14,506 bases of DNA. It comes from Actinomycetota bacterium (GTDB lineage Bacteria; Actinomycetota; Thermoleophilia; Gaiellales; Gaiellaceae). This document shows positions 1-5,653 of the stretch, in pieces. The stretch is taken from contig JACCRW010000319.1 in the NCBI GenBank assembly GCA_013813345.1, positions 1 through 14,506 of the forward strand, given 5' to 3'. The notes below the pieces were generated by a model. It was not told the origin of the DNA and made no database searches. It saw only the letters and a program-made list of their open reading frames with translations. How positions within the stretch are numbered: position 1 is the first letter of the stretch; each line of letters begins with the position of its first letter. Position numbers and translations under genes: made by a program.

Positions 1-1
1 C

Positions 2-1354
2 AACTATCGCAAGAGCCAGTTCAATCTCGCGGTCCAGAGCGAGCGCCAGCCCGGCTCCGTCTTCAAGCCGTTCGTGCTCGCGACGGCGCTCCGCCAGGGA
101 ATCTCGCCGCTCACCCGCTTCGACTCGGAGCCTCAGGAGATCGACCTCGGCGACCGCTTCTGGGTCGTCTCGAACTACGACGACGCCTACGTCGGCTCAG
201 CCGATCTCGAGCAGGCGACGATCCACTCCGACAATGCCGTCTACGCCCAGCTCACCCGGCTCGTCGGCGCCCGCAAGGTCGCGGAGACGGCAAAGGCGAT
301 GGGAATCCAGAGCCGGCTCCGGGGTTACTACTCGATCGGTCTCGGCACCGAGGCGGTCAATCCGCTCGAGCTCGCGCGCGCCTACGCCGCGTTCGCGAAC
401 GACGGCAAGCGGATCGACGGGGCGGTGCTCGGAAACCGGCCGCGCGTGATCGAGACGATCACGGAGGGCGACACGGAGCGGCGAAACGCACCGGTCGGCA
501 GGGCTGTCCTCGCCGCCGCGGAAGCGCAGACGGTCAACTCGATCCTGCAGAAGGTCGTCTCGCAGGGAACGGGCGTCCGGGCCCAGCTCCCCGACCGGCC
601 GGTCGCCGGCAAGACGGGCACGACGGAGAACTACGGCGATGCCTGGTTCGTCGGCTACACGCCGCAGCTCGTGGTCGCGGTCTGGGTGGGCTATCCGGAG
701 ACGCTGCAGCCGATGCTGACCGAGTTCGAGGGCGAGGCCGTGGCCGGCGGGACGTATCCGGCCGAGATCTGGAAGGCGTTCGCCGAAGTGGCGCTCGTCG
801 ACCTAGAGCCCGAGGCGTTCACGGACCCGCCGTACCGCTCAATCGAGTCGAAGCTCGTCGCTCGTCGCGGCGACCGCCTCCTCCTCGACAACGGGATCTG
901 CTCGACCCGGCTGGAGGTCGTCTACTTCTCCGGGAGAGGTCCGAGTGCGTCGGCGAACTGCCGTGACGACGAGGTCGAGGTGCCGGACGTTGTCGGCCAG
1001 ACGCTCGCCTCGGCGGAAAGTCGCCTGAATGGCCAGCCCCTGACCGCCGAGGTCGTCTACAAGCCCGCAGCGGCGCTGCAGCGGGCAGGGATCGTGGTCG
1101 ATCAGCGGCCGAGACGCGGTTACGCGGTTCCCTTCGACGAGGTGATCCTCGTCGTCACGAAGCCGCTGCACGGCGTGATCCCGAACCTTGTCGGGAGGAA
1201 GGTCGACGACGCGCGCGCGCGGCTGGAGCGGCTGCAGCTCGAACCGGACGTCACCTACGTCGAAGGGACCTCCGGCGCCGTCGTCACGCAGAGGCCGAAG
1301 CCCGGCCTCGCGGCGGCTCCGGGAATCAGGGTCGAGCTCGTGGTTGCGCGCTGA
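2..1354 (+). CDS. Class A penicillin-binding protein (PBP1A/PonA type), C-terminal part, with two PASTA domains
   Basis: The gene enters from the left edge (frame open from base 2), so the N-terminus, membrane anchor and glycosyltransferase domain lie outside the window; 450 residues remain. They hold the DD-transpeptidase that cross-links peptidoglycan outside the membrane. Numbering from the window edge, the catalytic motif SxxK is GSVFKPF (Ser19, Lys22), the second motif is SDN (76-78) and the third is KTG (204-206, in AGKTGTTENYGDAW). After the transpeptidase come two PASTA repeats (about 325-387, starting VEVPDVVGQTL, and 391-450, starting GVIPNLVGRKV). PASTA domains bind muropeptides or stabilise the fold. 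Cys299 and Cys320 flank a linker before the first repeat. The final 29 bp overlap the 3' end of the opposite-strand glycosylase gene. Class A assignment rests on family-typical motifs (RQPGS before the catalytic Ser), since the glycosyltransferase domain is not visible. Confidence 0.95.
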   Translation, partial: NYRKSQFNLAVQSERQPGSVFKPFVLATALRQGISPLTRFDSEPQEIDLGDRFWVVSNYDDAYVGSADLEQATIHSDNAVYAQLTRLVGARKVAETAKAMGIQSRLRGYYSIGLGTEAVNPLELARAYAAFANDGKRIDGAVLGNRPRVIETITEGDTERRNAPVGRAVLAAAEAQTVNSILQKVVSQGTGVRAQLPDRPVAGKTGTTENYGDAWFVGYTPQLVVAVWVGYPETLQPMLTEFEGEAVAGGTYPAEIWKAFAEVALVDLEPEAFTDPPYRSIESKLVARRGDRLLLDNGICSTRLEVVYFSGRGPSASANCRDDEVEVPDVVGQTLASAESRLNGQPLTAEVVYKPAAALQRAGIVVDQRPRRGYAVPFDEVILVVTKPLHGVIPNLVGRKVDDARARLERLQLEPDVTYVEGTSGAVVTQRPKPGLAAAPGIRVELVVAR

Positions 1355-1916
1355 GCGGCCGGCTGAGGTAGCGCGAGCTCGCAACGGCGTAGCGCCACGG
1401 GAGCTCGGCCGCCAGGCTGATCCCGATTCGCGGGCCGGCTTGCACCTCGACCGGCCCGGAGCGCGCGACGAGCTCGAACGGGATCGTGTCGAGTCTCAGG
1501 CCGTCGTGTGCGCCGCCGATCCCGAGCGCCTGGCAGAGCCGACCCGGCCCGGCGCAAAGCACTCGTGGCTCCTCGAGGCCGCGGCGCTCGCGCATCCGCC
1601 CAATCCCGACAGACGGCTCCAGCGCCCGCACGAGCACGGCGGCGGCGCTCTCCTCTTCCTCACAGACGAGGTTCAGGCACCAGTGGATCCCGTACGAGCG
1701 GTAGACGTACGCATGCCCTGGCGGCCCGAACATCGACGCGTTTCGCGGCGTCCGCCCGCGAAACCCGTGACTCGCCGGATCGGTGCGATCGTAGGCCTCG
1801 ACCTCGACGATCGGCCCGCCGACGCCGTCCACGAGCAGGGTGACGCCGAGCAGCTCGGGCGCGACCTCGTGGACGCTACGCGCGAAGAAATCGACGCCGA
1901 GATTCACTCCGGCCAC
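1326..1916 (-). CDS. 3-methyladenine DNA glycosylase (AAG/MPG family)
   Basis: This base-excision repair enzyme removes alkylated purines such as 3-methyladenine, leaving an abasic site. At 196 aa it matches bacterial family members. The signature VEVEAY (37-42) contains the catalytic Glu40 and Tyr42, equivalent to human AAG Glu125 and Tyr127. It is followed by the family blocks GRTPRNASMFGPPGHAYVYRSYG and VLVRALEP. Two GTG starts are possible: 1916 and 1907. I prefer 1907 (193 aa, MNLGVDFFARSV), because TAGCGT, a good -10 hexamer, lies at 1920-1915 exactly 7 nt before it, as for other leaderless genes here; starting at 1916 would put the start codon inside that hexamer. Its tail overlaps the PBP gene tail by 29 bp in antiparallel orientation. 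Two copies of a long palindrome lie just upstream, so it may be controlled by a repressor. Confidence 0.93.
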   Translation of the reverse strand: MAGVNLGVDFFARSVHEVAPELLGVTLLVDGVGGPIVEVEAYDRTDPASHGFRGRTPRNASMFGPPGHAYVYRSYGIHWCLNLVCEEEESAAAVLVRALEPSVGIGRMRERRGLEEPRVLCAGPGRLCQALGIGGAHDGLRLDTIPFELVARSGPVEVQAGPRIGISLAAELPWRYAVASSRYLSRPLSAQPRARP

Positions 1917-1926
1917 GCTAGCGTGG
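1913..1926. promoter_or_regulatory. Perfect 14-bp palindrome over the glycosylase -10 element and start
   Basis: CCACGCTAGCGTGG reads the same on both strands. On the minus strand it includes the putative -10 TAGCGT (1920-1915) of the glycosylase gene, 7 nt before the GTG at 1907. Its position suits an operator that blocks polymerase, but no protein is known to bind it; this is inference from symmetry and place. Confidence 0.45.
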
Positions 1927-1929
1927 GAG

Positions 1930-1952
1930 CCTTGTGTTGGAGCAACACAAGG
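1930..1952. promoter_or_regulatory. Long inverted repeat A (CTTGTGT-N7-ACACAAG family)
   Basis: A perfect 10-bp inverted repeat: left arm CCTTGTGTTG (1930-1939), spacer GAG, right arm CAACACAAGG (1943-1952). It lies 10 bp upstream of the glycosylase -10 element, where an operator or activator site would be. Neither strand has a T tract after it, so it is not a typical intrinsic terminator. The same 7-7-7 core recurs at 8412-8432 and, less perfectly, at 1989-2009. Confidence 0.6.
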
Positions 1953-1987
1953 TCAGCTCGAACGCAAAGGGAACCGAGCGACGGCGA

Positions 1988-2010
1988 CTTAGTGTTGTTT
2001 CAACACAAGG
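1988..2010. promoter_or_regulatory. Long inverted repeat B, imperfect copy of the same motif
   Basis: Left arm CTTAGTGTTG (1988-1997), spacer TTT, right arm CAACACAAGG (2001-2010, identical to the right arm of repeat A); 8 of 10 arm positions are symmetric. Its centre is 58 bp from the centre of repeat A. It begins 2 bp beyond the stop of the RemA-like gene, so it could also form an mRNA hairpin at that gene's end, but no U tract follows. Confidence 0.5.
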
Positions 2011-2012
2011 TG

Positions 2013-2372
2013 CTAGAAGAGCTTCGACGGCTCGGGCGGGCGCGCCGACGACTCGAGCAGGCTGCGCGCGCGGCGGCCGAGGTCGGCCAAGTCGACCCGG
2101 CCGCTCGACGCATCCTCGGCCAGCCGCTCGGCGAGCGCGAGCGCCTCGTCGAGCAGCGGCGTGCCGGCGGCGGCGTCCTGACCCATCTCGTGCAGGATCG
2201 TCCGCTCGGTGCGGGACGCGACGATCGGATCTGTCACGCCCTCGACCCACACGAGCGTCCGCTGCCCGCCGCCGCGGCTCTCGCCGGTGATCGGCTGAAG
2301 CGCGTAGATCCGGTCGGCGCGCGCGTACTTGCCGAAGCCGAGGAAGACCATCCGCGTAGGAATGTCCGACAC
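2013..2372 (-). CDS. Small conserved-looking protein with a RemA/DUF370- or FlbD-like N-terminal half
   Basis: The product has 119 residues, no signal peptide and no membrane segment. Residues 8-60 (MVFLGFGKYARADRIYAL, then RTLVWVEGVTDPIVAS) resemble the start of RemA/DUF370 proteins (GFGN...A-R-I..I), DNA-binding regulators of matrix genes in Bacillus; the strand-turn-strand pattern also recalls small FlbD-like proteins. The C-terminal half is a predicted helix rich in Ala, Glu and Leu. I cannot decide between these families, so no function is assigned. GTG 2372 is preferred over the internal ATG at 2351: a -10 hexamer TACACT (2385-2380) ends 7 nt before it, and neither site has a Shine-Dalgarno sequence. 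The gene is divergent from the toxin-antitoxin pair and shares its promoter palindrome. Confidence 0.65.
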   Translation of the reverse strand: MSDIPTRMVFLGFGKYARADRIYALQPITGESRGGGQRTLVWVEGVTDPIVASRTERTILHEMGQDAAAGTPLLDEALALAERLAEDASSGRVDLADLGRRARSLLESSARPPEPSKLF

Positions 2373-2373
2373 G

Positions 2374-2390
2374 TGTTGTAGTGTACGACA
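2374..2390. promoter_or_regulatory. Palindromic operator with back-to-back -10 elements between antitoxin and RemA-like gene
   Basis: TGTTGTA-GTG-TACGACA is a 7-3-7 inverted repeat with one mismatched pair. It holds two TAnnnT hexamers: TAGTGT on + (2379-2384), 8 nt before the ATG at 2393, and TACACT on - (2385-2380), 7 nt before the GTG at 2372. Type II antitoxins usually repress their own promoter through such palindromes, so this is the likely operator of the downstream antitoxin. Binding here would also silence the divergent gene. Confidence 0.6.
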
Positions 2391-2392
2391 TC

Positions 2393-2638
2393 ATGTTGAC
2401 AGTTCCCGAAGCGGCGAGACGAGTGGGCCGCAATCCCGAGACCATTCGGCGGTGGATTCGCTCGGGCCGTCTGGCTGCGCGAAAGGTCGGGACGCAGCAC
2501 GTGATCGAGGAGGCAGATCTCGACGACGCGTTCGACGACGACGACATGCTGCCGGCTCCATGGCCGAGAGTCATGTCGGACGGGCGGCCGATGCCCAATG
2601 TCGTGGCCGCGATTCGCCGTTCACGCCAAGGCCGGTAG
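2393..2638 (+). CDS. Antitoxin with MerR/excisionase-type helix-turn-helix (VapB-like role)
   Basis: An 81-residue protein. Residues 1-48 form an excisionase-type HTH (TVPEAARRVGRNPETIRRWIRSGRL, then a wing with VIEEADLDDAF), typical of DNA-binding antitoxins that pair with PIN toxins in actinobacteria. The C-terminal third (acidic DDDDM, then Pro/Arg-rich) probably binds and blocks the toxin. The start could also be GTG 2381, four codons earlier, but that codon lies inside the promoter palindrome; the ATG at 2393 fits a leaderless transcript from TAGTGT at 2379-2384. The stop codon TAG directly abuts the toxin GTG, implying co-translation. The antitoxin role is inferred from the PIN partner. 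Confidence 0.85.
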   Translation: MLTVPEAARRVGRNPETIRRWIRSGRLAARKVGTQHVIEEADLDDAFDDDDMLPAPWPRVMSDGRPMPNVVAAIRRSRQGR

Positions 2639-3025
2639 GTGCTGGTTCTCGACGCGAGCATCGCGGTCGAGGCGTGCTTCCTTCGAATTGAGCTGACGGC
2701 GTACGGCGATCTCGTGGCCCCTCCGCTGCTCTGGCCGGAGGCCCGCTCCGTCCTCCACGAGCTCGGTTGGCGAGGTGCAGTCACAACCGCTGAGGCACAG
2801 CAAGCCCACGGCCTCCTCGACGGCCTACCTATCGAACGGCGCGACCATCCACGATTGGGCGCGGAAGCCTGGCGGATCAGTGACGAGCTCGGCTGGGCGA
2901 AGACCTACGACGCGGAGTACGTGGCCCTCGCGAGCCTGCTCGGGTGCCGCCTCGTCACAACCGACGGGCGCCTGCGGCGCGGGGCCAACCGGCTCGGCTT
3001 CGTGATCGGACCACTCGAGCTCTAG
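2639..3025 (+). CDS. PIN-domain ribonuclease toxin (VapC-like)
   Basis: A 128-residue single PIN domain, the usual length for VapC toxins, which cleave specific RNAs (often tRNA or rRNA) with a Mg2+/Mn2+ centre. The four expected acidic residues are visible: Asp5 (VLDAS), Glu34 (PPLLWPEARS), Asp91 (TYDAEYVALA) and Asp109 (VTTDGRL). GTG is the start, immediately after the antitoxin stop with no spacer. The gene ends 2 bp from the end of the convergent DegT-type aminotransferase, so the two-gene module sits in a very tight gap, as expected of a module that moves between genomes. All catalytic residues are present, so it looks functional; its RNA target cannot be read from sequence. Confidence 0.92.
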   Translation: MLVLDASIAVEACFLRIELTAYGDLVAPPLLWPEARSVLHELGWRGAVTTAEAQQAHGLLDGLPIERRDHPRLGAEAWRISDELGWAKTYDAEYVALASLLGCRLVTTDGRLRRGANRLGFVIGPLEL

Positions 3026-3027
3026 CG

Positions 3028-4149
3028 CTACGCGATCGCAGCGCGGAGCCCCTCCACCACCCGCTCTTGATCGTCCGCCTCGATCTGGGCGAAGAACGGG
3101 AGCGCGAGCGTGCGCTGCGAGAGGTCTTCCGAGACCGGGCAGAGCCCCTCCGAGAAGCCGTAGGTCTCGCGCATGTAGGCCTGGAGGTGGATCGACGGGA
3201 GGTAGCGCGAGGTCGCGATCCCCTGTCGCTCGAGCTCGGCGATCACGCGCTCGCGGTCGATTCCGCGCGCGAGGGTGACGACGTAGACGAACCAGGAGCG
3301 AACATGATCGTCATCGTCTGCAAACGGAACGTCCAGCCCCTCGACATCACCCAGCAGCTCGCTGTAACGCGCTGCTGCTGCCGCGCGCAGCGCCAGAATC
3401 GTGTCGAGCTTCTCGAGCTGGCCGATCCCGAGCGCCGCCCGGATGTCGTCGATCCGGTAGTTGTAGCCGAGCCTCGCGTGCTCGAGCCAGCCGCCGCCGT
3501 CGGCGCGGCCCTGGTTGCGGAGGCTCTTCAGGAGCGACCACTCCTCCTCAGAATGCGTGGTCACCATCCCGCCCTCGCCGGTCGTCATCTGCTTGTTCGG
3601 ATAGAAGGCGAAGACCGCCGACGGACCCTGGGAGCCGACCGGCGCCCCCTTATACATCGCGCCGAGCGCTTCGCAGGAGTCCTGGATCAGGGCAAGGCCG
3701 TGCCGCTCGCAGATCTCTCGCAACGGCTGAAGCTCGCAGGGGTAGCCGAAGATGTCGACGGCGATCACGGCCTTCGTCCGCTCGGTGATCACAGCCTCGA
3801 CCGCCTCCGGCGTGAGGTTCATCGTCCGCTCGTCAACGTCTGCGAAGACCGGCGTCGCCCCCTCGTAGATCGCGCAGTTCGCCGAGGCGACGAACGAGAA
3901 CGGCGAGGTGATCGCCTCGTCGCCCTCCTGCAAGCCGGCGATCCGGCAGAGCAAATGGAGACCCGCGGTTCCGGAGGAGACGGCGGCGGCGTACGGCGCC
4001 CCGACCCGCTCGGCGAAGAGCTCCTCGAAGCGGTCGATCGAGGGGCCGAGCGAGAGCCGCCCCGAGCGGAGCACCTCGAGCACGAGCTCCTCGTCCCGCT
4101 CGTCGAGGTAGGGCGCCGAGAGCGGGATCGGCTTGACCGTCGTACTCAC
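3028..4149 (-). CDS. DegT/DnrJ/EryC1/StrS-family PLP aminotransferase
   Basis: This 373-aa protein has the full length of the family. Members usually transfer an amino group from glutamate or glutamine to a keto-sugar nucleotide for surface polysaccharide or antibiotic sugars. The PLP lysine is Lys186 in FYPNKQMTTGEGG; Asp157 in QDSCEALGA should bind the pyridine nitrogen. SSGTAGLHL (58-66) binds the phosphate, and the C-terminal part (SWFVYVV, then SRYLPSIHLQ) is typical for sugar aminotransferases. The GTG start overlaps the ilvE stop by four bases (GTGA), so translation is coupled, and it is the last gene of the five-gene operon. No other sugar-nucleotide genes are present, so the substrate is uncertain. 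Confidence 0.93.
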   Translation of the reverse strand: MSTTVKPIPLSAPYLDERDEELVLEVLRSGRLSLGPSIDRFEELFAERVGAPYAAAVSSGTAGLHLLCRIAGLQEGDEAITSPFSFVASANCAIYEGATPVFADVDERTMNLTPEAVEAVITERTKAVIAVDIFGYPCELQPLREICERHGLALIQDSCEALGAMYKGAPVGSQGPSAVFAFYPNKQMTTGEGGMVTTHSEEEWSLLKSLRNQGRADGGGWLEHARLGYNYRIDDIRAALGIGQLEKLDTILALRAAAAARYSELLGDVEGLDVPFADDDDHVRSWFVYVVTLARGIDRERVIAELERQGIATSRYLPSIHLQAYMRETYGFSEGLCPVSEDLSQRTLALPFFAQIEADDQERVVEGLRAAIA

Positions 4150-5096
4150 GCTTGGGTCTTCGCCCGCTCACTCGTGACTGCCGGGCCGACGTCGACGTGG
4201 TCGAGCCAGTGACCCCAGCGCTCGCTCTGTCCGCGCACGGTGTCGAGGTAGGCCTTCTGGAGCTCGAGCGTCACGGGGCCGACGCCGACCTCGTGGTCGT
4301 CGACCGAGCGCACAGGGGTCACCTCGGCCGCCGTCCCGGTCATGAACACCTCGTCGGCGAGGTAGAGGTCCGAGCGGATCACATTCCCCTCCTCGACCAC
4401 ATAGCCGAGATCCTGAGCGATCTGGATCACGGTGTCGCGCGTGATCCCGGGCAGGATCGAGGTCGAGAGCGGCGGCGTCCAGATCCGGCCGTCCTTGACG
4501 ACGAAGACGTTCTCGCCGGAGCCGTCGGCGACGAAGCCGTCGGCCGTGAGCAGGATCGCCTCGTCGTAGCCGGCCCGCTGCGCCTCGTGCACCGCGAGCA
4601 TCGAGTTCAGGTAGATCCCCGTCGCCTTCGCGACGTGCGGGATCGTGTTCGCGCCGACGCGCTGCCAGGAGGAGATCTTGGCGCGGATCCCCAGGCCCGC
4701 GTTTTCGTCACCGAGGTAGTTGCCCCAGGGCCAGCTCATGATCACGACCTCGACCGGGTTGTCGCCCGTGTGGACGCCGAGCTCGCCGTAGCCGTAGAAC
4801 GCGAAGGGGCGGACGTAGCACTCCGCGAGCCCGTTGCGGCCGATCAACTCGTGCATCGCCGTTCGGATCTCGTCGACTCCGTACGGGAGCTCCATGTGGA
4901 GCAGCCTCGCGGAGCTCGCCAGCCGATCCAGGTGCTCCTTGAGCCGGAAGACGGCCGGGCCCTGCGGGGTCTCGTAGCAGCGAATCCCCTCGAAGACGCC
5001 GGTGCCGTAGTGGAGCCCGTGAGCCCCCACGTGGATCGTCGCGTCCTTCCAGGGGATGAACTCGCCGTTCATCCAGATCGTCTCGGTCTCGCGCAT
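4146..5096 (-). CDS. ilvE: Branched-chain amino acid aminotransferase
   Basis: A fold-type IV PLP enzyme of 316 aa that interconverts leucine, isoleucine and valine with their 2-oxo acids using glutamate/2-oxoglutarate. Family blocks are in order: IWMNGEFIPWKDATIHV, HYGTGVFEGIRCY, YVRPFAFYG, then the PLP lysine Lys157 in HVAKATGIYLNS, the ADGFVADGSGENVF block and the TGTAAEVTPV block near the C-terminus. The start is ATG 5096: a Shine-Dalgarno AGAGGAG lies about 7 nt upstream and the protein begins as relatives do, although the frame stays open further upstream. The ATG overlaps the preceding stop by one base (TGATG). D-amino acid and aminodeoxychorismate enzymes share the fold, but the EGIRCY and KATGIYLNS motifs fit IlvE best. 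Confidence 0.95.
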   Translation of the reverse strand: MRETETIWMNGEFIPWKDATIHVGAHGLHYGTGVFEGIRCYETPQGPAVFRLKEHLDRLASSARLLHMELPYGVDEIRTAMHELIGRNGLAECYVRPFAFYGYGELGVHTGDNPVEVVIMSWPWGNYLGDENAGLGIRAKISSWQRVGANTIPHVAKATGIYLNSMLAVHEAQRAGYDEAILLTADGFVADGSGENVFVVKDGRIWTPPLSTSILPGITRDTVIQIAQDLGYVVEEGNVIRSDLYLADEVFMTGTAAEVTPVRSVDDHEVGVGPVTLELQKAYLDTVRGQSERWGHWLDHVDVGPAVTSERAKTQA

Positions 5097-5629
5097 CAGT
5101 CGTCTCCTCTCGCGGCGGACTCCGCCGGCGGGTAATGGTATGCGGCCTCCTGGACGGCGTCCATCGGCCGGCCGCGACTGAGGCGCAGCAGCTCGGCCGG
5201 CCGGATCGCAAGGAAGTGGGCGGTCGAGCCGGCGGCGAGCCAAACGAGGTCGTGAGTCAGAAGCGTCCGGTCGACGAAGACGCCCTCGACGAGCCGCGGC
5301 CGCGGAAAGGGGGCGACGGCGGCGGGCTCGAGCCCCGTCAGCGCCAGGACCTCCTCGCGAGAGGCGATCCGGGCGGTCGTGCCGTCGGCCGCGCTCGCCA
5401 GCTTGGCGAGATCGGGCCGGCGATCGCCCGGGACGAGGACGATGAACCAGCGGCCGCGGCAGACGAAGAAGATCGACTCGACGATCCGGTCGAGCGGGCA
5501 GCCCGCCGCCTCTGCGGCAGCCCTGGCGGTCGGCGAGCTGGGCTCGAGCTCCTCGAGCCTCGCCTCCGCGCCGGTCTTTCGCAGGAAGTCGGCGACTCGC
5601 TCGACCGGCTCTGGCCAGCTCGTGCGCAC
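5096..5629 (-). CDS. YbaK/EbsC-type aminoacyl-tRNA editing domain protein
   Basis: A 177-residue stand-alone editing domain. Relatives (YbaK, ProXp-ala and others) hydrolyse mischarged tRNAs such as Cys-tRNAPro or Ala-tRNAPro in the cytoplasm. Family features: PSSPTARAAAEAAGCPLDRIVESIFF (30-55), with the conserved TA.EAA..LGC...I.KS pattern except that the usual Lys is Glu (VESIFF), then VPGDRRPDLAKLA (68-80) and a C-terminal TAHFLAIRPAELLRLSRG block. The unusual Glu in place of Lys may alter activity. It starts with GTG 24 nt after serA and overlaps the ilvE start by one base. Its place among amino-acid genes suggests a quality-control role linked to the pools made here; that is inference, and its exact substrate cannot be told. 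Confidence 0.85.
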   Translation of the reverse strand: MRTSWPEPVERVADFLRKTGAEARLEELEPSSPTARAAAEAAGCPLDRIVESIFFVCRGRWFIVLVPGDRRPDLAKLASAADGTTARIASREEVLALTGLEPAAVAPFPRPRLVEGVFVDRTLLTHDLVWLAAGSTAHFLAIRPAELLRLSRGRPMDAVQEAAYHYPPAESAARGDD

Positions 5630-5653
5630 GGGGGCAGCGTACCGGCGGGCGCC

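Noticed and set aside
1930..1952. Intrinsic terminator
   Set aside because: The stem is good, but there is no T tract on either strand.
1930..2010. CRISPR or transposon terminal repeats
   Set aside because: Only two copies here with a single non-repeated 35-bp gap, no cas genes, no transposase and no target duplications.
1188..2381. Long open frame of about 397 codons on the + strand
   Set aside because: It lies opposite the glycosylase and the RemA-like gene, its product is Arg/Pro/Ala-rich with no recognisable domain, and it is explained as a high-GC shadow frame.
5097..5243. Upstream extension of ilvE to 5243
   Set aside because: It overlaps the editing-domain gene, and the Shine-Dalgarno and family N-terminus point to ATG 5096.
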